From contig CABQIK010000004.1 in NCBI GenBank assembly GCA_902464275.1, positions 32,897 through 96,896 of the forward strand: DNA of 64,000 nucleotides, read 5' to 3'. The number at the start of each line of letters is the position of its first letter. Positions within the stretch are counted from its first letter, which is position 1. Source of the DNA: an uncultured Alphaproteobacteria bacterium. GTDB taxonomy: Bacteria > Pseudomonadota > Alphaproteobacteria > RF32 > CAG-239. The position numbers were made by a program, and so were the translations under genes. A model generated the notes under the pieces. That model was given only the letters and a program-made list of their open reading frames with translations, made no database searches and was not told the origin of the DNA. Below are positions 27,050 to 34,554 of this stretch, in pieces.

Positions 27050-28155
27050 CGTGTTAATCCTCCGTTATTGCTTAATCCGCCGGTCATAGATGAAAAGTCA
27101 AGCGGCGCAAAACCATAATTTTTTAACCAACGAACGTCAGATTCAAAAAACGTGCGTAAATCCGGAATGCCGTATTTGAGCATGGCTAAGCGGTCAATGC
27201 CCACGCCGAACGCGAATCCCTGATATTCATCAGGGTCAATGCCGCCGGCTTTTAACACATTGGGGTGAACCATGCCGCAGCCCAAAATTTCAAGCCAATC
27301 ATTGCCGGCGCCGATTTTAAGCTCGTTTTTGGTTTTTAAGCAACCGATGTCAAGCTCGGCGGAGGGCTCGGTAAACGGAAAGTATGACGGGCGGTAACGC
27401 ACCGGAATTTCATCAAGTTCAAAAAAGGCTTTAACAAAGTCATACAAGCAGCCTTTTAAGTTGGCCATGGTGGTGGTTTTATCAATAACCAAGCCTTCTA
27501 CCTGATGAAACATCGGGGTGTGAGTGGCGTCATAGTCGGAACGATATGTGCGCCCCGGAGCAATAATGCGAATCGGCGGTTTTTTGTTTTCCATGGTGCG
27601 AATTTGCATGCCGGAAGTGTGCGTGCGGATAACATACGATTTATCCATATCAAACGCTTCATCGGCATCGTGCGGAAGATAGAAAGTATCCTGCATTTGG
27701 CGGGCAGGGTGGTTAGCCGGCATATTAAGCGCGTTAAAGTTATGAAACTGGTCTTCAATATCCGGACCTTCAGCCACTTCAAAACCCATTTGACCGAAAA
27801 TAGCGACAACTTCTTCATAAATTTTGGAAACAGGGTGAATACGTCCCTGAACTTCAGGGCGAATCGGTAGCGTGACGTCAATTTTTTCAGCCGCGAGCTT
27901 TTGGTTTAATTCGGCGGTTGCCAAAATTTCTTTGCGGGCAGTTAACGCCGTTTCAACTTCGCTTTTTAAAATGTTAATTTTTTTACCGAAATCAGCTTTT
28001 TCTGCCGGAGATAAAGCTCCCAATCCTTTTAATTTTTCGGTAATAGTACCTTTTTTGCCCATGGCGGAAACTCTGACTTCGTCTAATGATTTAATGTCTT
28101 GAGCCTCGTTGATGCTGCGCAAAATTTGTGTTTTCAGACTTTCTAAATCTTCCAT
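27046..28155 (-). CDS. pheS: Phenylalanyl-tRNA synthetase alpha subunit
   Basis: 369 aa. An N-terminal coiled-coil (about 1-95) is followed by the class II catalytic core with the signatures VRTHTSGMQIRTM, GRTYRSDYDATHTPMFHQVEG and the ATP-binding end AFGVGIDRLAMLKYGIPDLR. It catalyses Phe-AMP formation and transfer to tRNA-Phe. The order rplT-pheS-pheT is the standard bacterial one. A hairpin with T tail lies 20 bases upstream, between rplT and pheS; no Phe-rich leader peptide is present. Confidence 0.97.
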   Translation of the reverse strand: MEDLESLKTQILRSINEAQDIKSLDEVRVSAMGKKGTITEKLKGLGALSPAEKADFGKKINILKSEVETALTARKEILATAELNQKLAAEKIDVTLPIRPEVQGRIHPVSKIYEEVVAIFGQMGFEVAEGPDIEDQFHNFNALNMPANHPARQMQDTFYLPHDADEAFDMDKSYVIRTHTSGMQIRTMENKKPPIRIIAPGRTYRSDYDATHTPMFHQVEGLVIDKTTTMANLKGCLYDFVKAFFELDEIPVRYRPSYFPFTEPSAELDIGCLKTKNELKIGAGNDWLEILGCGMVHPNVLKAGGIDPDEYQGFAFGVGIDRLAMLKYGIPDLRTFFESDVRWLKNYGFAPLDFSSMTGGLSNNGGLTR

Positions 28156-28174
28156 TATTTTAACCTTTATACGT

Positions 28175-28211
28175 AAAAAGAGCCGACTTGGATTGCCAAG
28201 AGAGCTCTTTT
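28175..28211 (-). terminator. Intrinsic terminator or attenuator between rplT and pheS
   Basis: On the minus strand, an outer stem AAAAGAGC / GCTCTTTT (28176-28183, 28204-28211) encloses an inner stem CTTGG / CCAAG and is followed by T residues. It would reduce read-through from the ribosomal genes into pheST. No pheM-like leader peptide was found. Confidence 0.7.
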
Positions 28212-28243
28212 ACTTAGTTTTTATGATATTACTGTATCTGTGC

Positions 28244-28603
28244 TTATTTTTTAAGAGCCGCTTTGGCAGAATCTACCAGTTTAGCAAAAGCTTGGGGCTC
28301 TTTCAAAGCGATATCAGCGAGAACTTTACGGTCAAGTTCAATGCCGGCTTTAACGAGCCCGCTGATAAATCGGGAATAAGTCATATCATGCAGACGGGTT
28401 GCGGCATTAATACGCTGAATCCACAACGCGCGGAAACTTCTTTTCTTTGCGCGGCGGTCGCGGTAAGCATATTGCAAACCTTTTTCAACTTTTTCAACAG
28501 CAACTCTGAATACATTTTTATTACGACCGGTGTAACCTTTAGCCATACCAAGAATTTTCTTGTGGCGAGCATGAGCGGTCATACCTCTTTTAACGCGTGA
28601 CAT
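28244..28603 (-). CDS. rplT: 50S ribosomal protein L20
   Basis: 119 aa. It has the L20 signature set: basic N-terminus MSRVKRGMTAHARHKKILG, then GYTGRNKNVFRVA, YAYRDRRAKKRSFRALWIQRINAA and the C-terminal globular part. It binds 23S rRNA early in 50S assembly and in many bacteria represses its own operon. It follows rpmI by 13 bases. Confidence 0.98.
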   Translation of the reverse strand: MSRVKRGMTAHARHKKILGMAKGYTGRNKNVFRVAVEKVEKGLQYAYRDRRAKKRSFRALWIQRINAATRLHDMTYSRFISGLVKAGIELDRKVLADIALKEPQAFAKLVDSAKAALKK

Positions 28604-28616
28604 ATCTTAATCCTCC

Positions 28617-28814
28617 TTACAAATACGGTAAAAACTTTTTGACAATCTGAACATCAACTTCGTTTAACAAAACGGAGCCGCGAGCCTGTCTTTTCATTTT
28701 CTGAGATTTGCAGAAGAGGCAGTGTCTCTTAAACGCATAATTTCTTTTAATTTTGCCGGTTCCGGTAACGCTGAAGCGTTTCTTGGCGGCACTTTTTGAT
28801 TTTAATTTAGGCAT
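28617..28814 (-). CDS. rpmI: 50S ribosomal protein L35
   Basis: 65 aa, very basic. It opens MPKLKSKSAAKKRFSVTGTGKIKR, the L35 hallmark, with FKRHCLFCKSQKMKRQARG following. AAAGGA lies 7 bases before the ATG. infC, which usually precedes rpmI, is absent; the operon starts here from its own promoter and 75-base leader. Confidence 0.97.
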   Translation of the reverse strand: MPKLKSKSAAKKRFSVTGTGKIKRNYAFKRHCLFCKSQKMKRQARGSVLLNEVDVQIVKKFLPYL

Positions 28815-28894
28815 TTCAAAATCCTTTCTAAAAGTGGATTAATATTTAAGCGGTCAGGCATGCCAATCAGCCCGAGCCACTCGTTCAAAGCAAG

Positions 28895-28923
28895 TTTATA
28901 CTCTTTTGCGTTTTAAAATGCAA
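28895..28923 (-). promoter_or_regulatory. Probable promoter of the rpmI-rplT-pheST-proS transcript
   Basis: On the minus strand TTGCAT (28918-28923), a 17-base spacer and TATAAA (28895-28900). The leader of about 75 bases to rpmI contains CGAG-TGG-CTCG and GGCATGCC inverted repeats that could form the autoregulatory site of L20, an inference from other bacteria. Confidence 0.6.
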
Positions 28924-28956
28924 GCAAAATTTTGGCACTTGCGGCAACTGGCGGGT

Positions 28957-30018
28957 TTATTTTTTAAACAGTAAATTAGTGTTAAAATAATCAATGCCCA
29001 TGGCCGATTTTACTTCATGCAAAGTGTTTGAGGCGGTTTCACGCGCTTTTACGCTTCCGTTTTGCAGCATGTTGAAAATTTCGCCGATGTCGGAGGCCAG
29101 TTGTTCACGCTTTTCGCGAATCGGTTTCAATTCGTTTTGCAAAATTTCATTCAAAAAACGCTTAACCACGCTGTCGCCCAAGCCGCCTTTTTGGTAATGA
29201 GCCTTTAATTCCGCCAAATTTTGATAAGCAGGCAGAAAAGCGGCAAAATGTTCGTCTTTGCAAAAAGCGTCAAGATAAATAAACACCGGATTATTTTCAG
29301 TGTGGCCGGGGTCTTCAACCCGCAAGTGGGTGGGGTCGGTAAACATACTCTGCACTTTTTTCTTAATATCATTTGACGAATCGGAAAGATAAATGCAGTT
29401 GCCTAATGATTTGCTCATTTTGGCGGCGCCGTCAAGCCCCGGAAGGCGCGAGCAGATGCTGCTTTCAGGCAAAACCGCGGTCGGTTCAACCAAAACCGGA
29501 CGGTAAACGGTGTTAAACGAGCGCACAATTTCGCGGGTTTGTTCAATCATCGGCAGTTGATCTTCGCCTACCGGAACAAGATTTGCCTTAAAAGCCGTGA
29601 TGTCGGCAGCCTGACTAATCGGGTAGGTTAAAAATCCGACCGGAATGCTTTGCTTAAAGCCGCGCAGATGAATTTCATTTTTAACCGTCGGATTGCGCTG
29701 CAGGCGAGATAAGGTTACCAAATTCATGTAGTAGAATGAAAGCTCGCACAGCTCCGGAATTTGCGACTGAATGAAGATGGTTGACTTTTGAGGGTCAAGC
29801 CCGCAAGCCAAATAGTCAAGCGCAACTTCTGAAATGTTGGTGCGAACTTTATTAATGTCATCGGCGTTGTCGGTTAAAGCCTGAGCATCGGCAATCATAA
29901 TGTAAATATTGTGATATTTGCCGCTGTTTTGCATTTCAACGCGGCGCTTTAATGAGCCGACATAGTGCCCTAAATGTAATTTTCCGGTGGGTCTGTCACC
30001 CGTTAAAATCGTGTCCAT
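28957..30018 (-). CDS. trpS: Tryptophanyl-tRNA synthetase
   Basis: 353 aa class I synthetase. The HIGH-type motif is TGDRPTGKLHLGHYVGSLK (near residues 6-24) and the KMSKS motif is GAAKMSKSLGN. TYPISQAADI and VPVGEDQLPMIEQTRE are also conserved TrpRS blocks. The GDRPTGKLHLGHYVGS form of the first motif, as opposed to GxQPTGxLHLGNYLGA, belongs to a TrpRS subgroup commoner in Firmicutes and Bacteroidetes, so exchange between lineages is possible. It ends 28 bases before the rpmI promoter and has no clear partner genes. Confidence 0.95.
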   Translation of the reverse strand: MDTILTGDRPTGKLHLGHYVGSLKRRVEMQNSGKYHNIYIMIADAQALTDNADDINKVRTNISEVALDYLACGLDPQKSTIFIQSQIPELCELSFYYMNLVTLSRLQRNPTVKNEIHLRGFKQSIPVGFLTYPISQAADITAFKANLVPVGEDQLPMIEQTREIVRSFNTVYRPVLVEPTAVLPESSICSRLPGLDGAAKMSKSLGNCIYLSDSSNDIKKKVQSMFTDPTHLRVEDPGHTENNPVFIYLDAFCKDEHFAAFLPAYQNLAELKAHYQKGGLGDSVVKRFLNEILQNELKPIREKREQLASDIGEIFNMLQNGSVKARETASNTLHEVKSAMGIDYFNTNLLFKK

Positions 30019-30101
30019 AATTAAACTCCTTATTTATTCTTTCAATTAAACCAAAGGTTACGGCTTGTCAAGGTTATCTTATGATTATGGAAGTTTGTGT
30101 A

Positions 30102-30130
30102 TTGACAGATTTGACAAATAATTGTATAAT
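30102..30130 (+). promoter_or_regulatory. Near-ideal sigma-70 promoter
   Basis: Perfect TTGACA (30102-30107), exactly 17 bases, and perfect TATAAT (30125-30130). TTGACA is repeated at 30111-30116 but with wrong spacing. Transcription should start near 30137, leaving a leader of about 200-250 bases before the first gene of an uncharacterised cluster. The rest of 30019-30336 holds no convincing gene. Confidence 0.8.
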
Positions 30131-30336
30131 TACCTTGTTTACTTAAAAATATGTTCATTATTATGTTGAAAATTCGGTTGGTTTTAGGTTGTCAGCTTAA
30201 AAACAGTCAGAAAATGCAGCAGAAAATGAAAATTTTGCGGTGAGCAATCGTTATTGTGGCACATTCTGCCATCTCCCTTTGACGGTTTACTTTATTTGGT
30301 CTATCTGGAGAGTAGACGCCATTAACATTATTTCTT

Positions 30337-31356
30337 ATGGCAAAAATTTTCAGTTTTTTGGGAAGCCTCTTAGAGGGACTTCTTATGGTTGTTGTTTTTT
30401 ACAACCCGGTGTCGTTTCTTGTTTGGAGTTTTGTTGCTCCGAAAAAAGCCGCCGCGATCATGGTCACCAAAGACGATGACTCAAAGGTTATGCGCTTTTT
30501 GAGCAATCTTCACAAGCCGTTGACTCATCTGTATCCGATGTACATCAAAAAGCACTTCATGAAAGCTTTGGGGATGAGGAATTATTCCGCCAACGCTCAG
30601 GTGAAAGCTTTTAGAGCTTTGAACGAATCGGACGTTCCTGCAAAAGCGGTTAAGCTTGTTGAACAAATGAGCGATGTTGCCGTTTCCAAGCTTTGGGATG
30701 ACAACATGTTGCGGCATAGGAGTTACAATCCGGTGATTACCTATGCGGTTACTGAGTCGGGAAAGTCGTTGATGACTCGTCAGCTCAAAGTGTTGTTTGA
30801 GAGGGAGGATTATGATAGTTTTGGCAACTATGCCAAGAATCATACTCTGAGCAAAGCAGCATTAGAGTTGCTCATTGAGCGGATGGAGCAAAAGTCAGAG
30901 CAAAAGTCAGAAGACAAAGAGTCTTTTGATAAGTTGCAAGACGTTCTGTTCAGCCAGATTGAAAAGAACGGCCTTCCTGCAAACTTGGTGGAGAAAGCAG
31001 TAAAAGCTTGCGGGCAGAATCAGCTGGCGATTACAAAATCTTTTGAAGTCTTCCGCCAGAAAACCTTGGTTCTGTCAAGGGACTATAAGGCGTTTTCAGA
31101 ACTTGTAAAATACAAAAAACTGGCGCCGTCTGTGGAAGCGTTGATGGACAGAGAACAGTACAACAGCTATCTGGAAGCAGGCAACCATCTTAGTGACGAA
31201 GCAATTCGTGAATTTATAGCTCGCGAAAATATGGCAATATGCGATCTTATATTTAAGAACGAAAAGCTTTCAGCGGTGGCTGTTTTAATGGCTGAAGCCA
31301 ATCCGAAATTTGCGCTGAAGCTTCCGGCCGGAATTAGTCTGATTTCAAAATGTTAA
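30337..31356 (+). CDS. Unknown protein, hydrophobic N-terminus and helical repeats
   Basis: 339 aa from the ATG at 30337; the ATG at 30385 (codon 17) has the better ribosome-binding site (AGAGGG, 7 bases). The first 45 residues are hydrophobic (FLGSLLEGLLMVVVFYNPVSFLVWSFVAP) and could insert in the membrane. The rest is mainly charged alpha helix in repeating units of about 35 residues, resembling HEAT or TPR-like solenoids without a clear match. Codons differ from the neighbours by eye, with more C- and G-ending choices, which may mean transfer. It heads a cluster of four genes. Function unknown. Confidence 0.65.
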   Translation: MAKIFSFLGSLLEGLLMVVVFYNPVSFLVWSFVAPKKAAAIMVTKDDDSKVMRFLSNLHKPLTHLYPMYIKKHFMKALGMRNYSANAQVKAFRALNESDVPAKAVKLVEQMSDVAVSKLWDDNMLRHRSYNPVITYAVTESGKSLMTRQLKVLFEREDYDSFGNYAKNHTLSKAALELLIERMEQKSEQKSEDKESFDKLQDVLFSQIEKNGLPANLVEKAVKACGQNQLAITKSFEVFRQKTLVLSRDYKAFSELVKYKKLAPSVEALMDREQYNSYLEAGNHLSDEAIREFIARENMAICDLIFKNEKLSAVAVLMAEANPKFALKLPAGISLISKC

Positions 31357-31360
31357 GGAT

Positions 31361-31897
31361 ATGACGAATTTTGAAATTATGCTGGGCGGACTCTCGTTAG
31401 TCTTGTTCGGCGGAGCCTTCACCTTGCTGTTGTGGGGTGATTTTCAAAAGGCCAAGACTTTTAAAATCGTTCTGATTCTGCTCATGGCTGTCAGCTCGGT
31501 TGGCGCGGTTTACGCCATATACAGCCAACTGAAACTTGCTGCGCAAATAGCAGAGAAGTATGTGATTGTCGCATTAGAAAACGAATATTCTACGGTGAAT
31601 GAAACCGATGTGTTCGGAATTGATGCTGATTCTTACACCATTCTGCCTACCGGTAACAAGCTTTTGAAGAAAACCTTGTACGGGAATTTGGAGTGGAGAG
31701 ATACTTCTTTTGTGCAGCAAATTGACTCATCAGGTAACAGCAAAACAATTTGTTTTGTAAAAACGCGAGTCAAAAGAGTTAAACTCGGCAGCGCAGAAGC
31801 GACAAGACCGAATCAACCCGGCGCAGAAATAAAAGTAAAGTGCCGGTATAAAGTCGGGGATACGGTAAAGGTCCGCGGTGACCGCATCATTCCTTGA
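31361..31897 (+). CDS. Unknown membrane protein, cluster member
   Basis: 178 aa. Two membrane segments (about 6-26 and 34-53) precede a C-terminal domain that ends ...CRYKVGDTVKVRGDRIIP. The closing K-Y/F-x-V/L-G-D-T-V segment recurs in the next gene (KYHLGDTVLMFHN) and more weakly in the one after (KFKLGYQEIT), so the three look like distant paralogues. AAGG lies unusually close to the ATG, 4 bases after the previous stop, so translation is probably coupled. A terminator follows. Function unknown. Confidence 0.6.
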   Translation: MTNFEIMLGGLSLVLFGGAFTLLLWGDFQKAKTFKIVLILLMAVSSVGAVYAIYSQLKLAAQIAEKYVIVALENEYSTVNETDVFGIDADSYTILPTGNKLLKKTLYGNLEWRDTSFVQQIDSSGNSKTICFVKTRVKRVKLGSAEATRPNQPGAEIKVKCRYKVGDTVKVRGDRIIP

Positions 31898-31910
31898 TTT
31901 TAGTTCTTAT

Positions 31911-31940
31911 AAAAAAACTCCTCGTTTGAGGAGTTTTTTT
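31911..31940 (+). terminator. Terminator within the unknown cluster
   Basis: Perfect 13-base-pair hairpin (AAAAAAACTCCTC / GAGGAGTTTTTTT) with GTTT loop and T tail, 13 bases after the second gene of the cluster. The next two genes therefore need their own promoter or read-through. Confidence 0.9.
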
Positions 31941-32007
31941 AATGCCCTCTTGATTTATTTAAAAGTTCTCGTTATAAGGTAATCAGAAACTCAAATTTTT
32001 ATGATAT

Positions 32008-32613
32008 ATGTATGAATTTTTAAAAATTATGATGGTTGTTTGCGAAATCGCGATGATCATCGGTTTTGTGTTTTTTGTTGCTTTCCAAGCTTATTTTTGG
32101 AGCGACAGAGATCATGCTAAAACCTTTTTTATGTTTGCGCTGTACTCATTGCTTGGCGTGAGTATTTGCGGATGGTTTATTCATGGCTGCGCGCTTAATG
32201 CAAAAGCTATTGTTTCTGCGGTTGCGGTATTGCTGATTATGGCTCAATTTTGCTTTTTTAAGGAGCGGTGGCAAGAATTTTATGCCAGAGAGCGGTCACC
32301 GTTTAAAAAGCTGAAGAAAGCTCTTATTTTTACAATTTTAGTATTGATATTGGGCTTTTCAGGTGCTTACGGTTACTGCAAAAAGCAAAAAGCTGATTAT
32401 CAACGCGCGCATGCAGATATGTATGTGGTTGTCGGCTTTGGAATAAGAGCCGCAGATGATGGCATGAGCTCAGTATATGATACTGATGAAGACCATTTGT
32501 TTGTGGCAATCAGACCCGTAGACTGCTATAAAGCAAAACCGAGAGTGTTGATATCAAGAAAATATCATCTCGGGGATACAGTACTGATGTTTCACAATAA
32601 ACCGGTGTCGTAA
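32008..32613 (+). CDS. Unknown membrane protein, cluster member
   Basis: 201 aa. Four membrane segments (about 7-29, 39-60, 66-85, 105-125) are followed by a C-terminal exported or cytoplasmic domain with a short acidic stretch (DTDEDH), ending in SRKYHLGDTVLMFHNKPVS. The start is uncertain: no good ribosome-binding site precedes the ATG, and a second ATG lies 7 codons on. Its stop overlaps the next start by one base (TAATG), a sign of coupled translation. Function unknown. Confidence 0.6.
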   Translation: MYEFLKIMMVVCEIAMIIGFVFFVAFQAYFWSDRDHAKTFFMFALYSLLGVSICGWFIHGCALNAKAIVSAVAVLLIMAQFCFFKERWQEFYARERSPFKKLKKALIFTILVLILGFSGAYGYCKKQKADYQRAHADMYVVVGFGIRAADDGMSSVYDTDEDHLFVAIRPVDCYKAKPRVLISRKYHLGDTVLMFHNKPVS

Positions 32614-33161
32614 TGTATGTATCAGCGCTTGCAGGCATGATTATTTGCGGAACGTTTTTGTTGCTCGCCTTTATATTTTATGTACGCGCGCAATGGGTGT
32701 TTTGGTTTTATTACGGAGAAGAGCTGTATTGGTTAGTAGGTTTTATTATGGTGCTTTTGTTCAGCGCCTCCTATGCCGATATGCTTTTTCCGCTTGATGG
32801 AACTGATTTGCTAAGCTCCGCTTTGATTTTTGTGTTTGTTTCCGCCGCGCAATATGTGTGCGGTCAGGTACGATTAGAGGAAATGCGCAATACGCCTCCG
32901 TGGTGTTGGGAGCATTATGCCAAAAAATTTATGCCGCTGTTTATTGTTGCCGTTGTTGCGTTGCGCTTTGCTTTTGCCGGATGTTTGGAGTATCGGGAAA
33001 ATTATCGTTGGAATCATGCCGAATCGGTTGATGAAAATTCGGAAGTAAAGATTTTTAACGGTAGGCAAATCAAGCAACCGGTTTCAAAGTTTAAGCTCGG
33101 GTATCAGGAAATTACCTCAGCGGTTGAACGCGAAAAACAACGTAAAACTAAAAAGAAGTGA
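32613..33161 (+). CDS. Unknown membrane protein, cluster member
   Basis: 182 aa. Four membrane segments (about 5-25, 37-56, 67-85, 108-126) precede a basic C-terminal tail ending in KREKQRKTKKK-like residues. KFKLGYQEIT near 160 aligns with the KYxxGDTV motif of the two preceding genes. The WCWEHYAKKF loop contains aromatic and Cys residues. It is translationally coupled to the gene before and ends at a terminator. Function unknown. Confidence 0.6.
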   Translation: MYVSALAGMIICGTFLLLAFIFYVRAQWVFWFYYGEELYWLVGFIMVLLFSASYADMLFPLDGTDLLSSALIFVFVSAAQYVCGQVRLEEMRNTPPWCWEHYAKKFMPLFIVAVVALRFAFAGCLEYRENYRWNHAESVDENSEVKIFNGRQIKQPVSKFKLGYQEITSAVEREKQRKTKKK

Positions 33162-33194
33162 AAAAGACGCCTTTATTTATAAAGGCGTCTTTTG
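33161..33194. terminator. Bidirectional terminator before der
   Basis: Hairpin AAAAGACGCCTTTAT / ATAAAGGCGTCTTTT (33163-33192 core) just after the last cluster gene and 5 bases from the stop of the convergent der gene. It can serve both strands. Confidence 0.85.
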
Positions 33195-33196
33195 CT

Positions 33197-34543
33197 TTAT
33201 TCGGCGTACGGATTGTCTGATTTGCGGACGGTAACGCGTACCGGAACACCGCCTAAATTGAAAGTTTCGCGCAGGCTGTTAACCAAATAGCGCAAATACG
33301 AATCGGGCAAACCTTCCGGATTACTTGAAAAAATGTAAAATGAAGGCGGACGTGTTTTGGCCTGAGTAATGTATTTTAACTTAATCCGCCGTTTGTTTTT
33401 GCCTAAAGGCGGAGTGTTTTGTTCCTGTACGTCAGAAAACCATTTGTTTAGCGGCGCAGTCGGGATACGAGTGTTCCAACGGTCATAAACCTTAAACACC
33501 GCGCTCATTAATTTATCTAACCCCTCGTTTTTAAGGGCAGAAATAGTAACAGTCGGCACGCCGGTGATTTGGGTTAAAGAGGTTTGCAGTTTGTCGTTTA
33601 ATTTTTGCAAAGCCTCAGAACGTTTGGCAATGTCCCATTTATTAACGGCAATTACCAGAGCGCGACCCTCGTCAATTACCTGGCGGGCAATGGTTAAATC
33701 CTGCTTGTCTAAAACCGCGTTGGCGTCAAGTACCAAAACTACAACCTGCGCCATGAAAGCGGCATGCTTGGTGCTGGCCGCCGACATTTTTTCAAGCGAA
33801 TCGGTAATTTTGGATTGGCGGCGCAAACCGGCGGTATCAACCAAATTAACTTTGCGTCCTTTCCACTGCCATTCTGAAGTTATGGCGTCGCGGGTGATGC
33901 CTGCTTCCGGGCCGGTGAGCATACGTTCATCATGCAACAAAGCATTTACCAAGGTTGACTTGCCAACGTTAGGACGTCCGACAATGGCAAGCTGTATGGG
34001 TTTTTCGTACTCCGGTTCCGCATCCGGTTTATTTTCAGGTTCAGGAGCTGCGGTAACGGCAATTTCACTTAACGCCGTGTATAAATCTTCAAGACCTAAT
34101 CCATGCTCGGCCGAAAAAGGAATCGGCTGTCCCAAGCCTAGTTTATAAGCCTCAAAAATGTTGTCTTCCTGAGCTTTGCCCTCACATTTATTGGCAAGCA
34201 AAATTACCGGTTTATGGCTTTGTCTGACCAGGGCGGCAAAAGTTTCATCATACGGGTGCAGACCGGCGCGGGCGTCAAACATAAAAAGGCAAACATCAGC
34301 CTCACTGATGGCGCGTTTGGTTTGGGCAAGCATGCGTTGCTCAATGCTGTTTTCTTTGGCGTCTTCAAATCCGGCGGTATCTGTTAAACACAAGTCAAGA
34401 TTTTTGAAGCGAACAACCGCTTTTTTACGATCACGCGTAACCCCCGGCTTGTCATGCACAATCGCAAGTTTTCTGCCGGCTAAGCGATTAAACAGCGTTG
34501 ATTTTCCTACGTTTGGTCTGCCGATCACTGCCACTTTTAACAT
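33197..34543 (-). CDS. der: Ribosome assembly GTPase Der (EngA)
   Basis: 448 aa with two tandem GTPase domains, the mark of Der. G1 motifs are GRPNVGKSTLFN (near 7) and GRPNVGKSTLVN (near 190). The G3 motifs are DTAGFED and DTAGLRR, and the G4 motifs are NKCEG and NKWD. A C-terminal KH-like domain follows (about 365-448, with IKLKYITQAKTRPPSF). It acts in maturation of the 50S subunit. It ends the operon TPR protein-bamB-der; the same order with hisS upstream is found in enterobacteria, but here hisS lies 30 kb away. Confidence 0.97.
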   Translation of the reverse strand: MLKVAVIGRPNVGKSTLFNRLAGRKLAIVHDKPGVTRDRKKAVVRFKNLDLCLTDTAGFEDAKENSIEQRMLAQTKRAISEADVCLFMFDARAGLHPYDETFAALVRQSHKPVILLANKCEGKAQEDNIFEAYKLGLGQPIPFSAEHGLGLEDLYTALSEIAVTAAPEPENKPDAEPEYEKPIQLAIVGRPNVGKSTLVNALLHDERMLTGPEAGITRDAITSEWQWKGRKVNLVDTAGLRRQSKITDSLEKMSAASTKHAAFMAQVVVLVLDANAVLDKQDLTIARQVIDEGRALVIAVNKWDIAKRSEALQKLNDKLQTSLTQITGVPTVTISALKNEGLDKLMSAVFKVYDRWNTRIPTAPLNKWFSDVQEQNTPPLGKNKRRIKLKYITQAKTRPPSFYIFSSNPEGLPDSYLRYLVNSLRETFNLGGVPVRVTVRKSDNPYAE

Positions 34544-34554
34544 TTTTGAATTTC

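Noticed and set aside
28141..28243. Phe-leader peptide attenuator (pheM-like) before pheS
   Set aside because: No short frame with Phe codons precedes the hairpin; only a terminator-like structure is supported.
30240..30479. 79-aa frame starting with GTG in the leader of the unknown cluster
   Set aside because: It overlaps the start of the better-supported gene in another frame and has a Cys/Trp-rich composition unlike a real protein.
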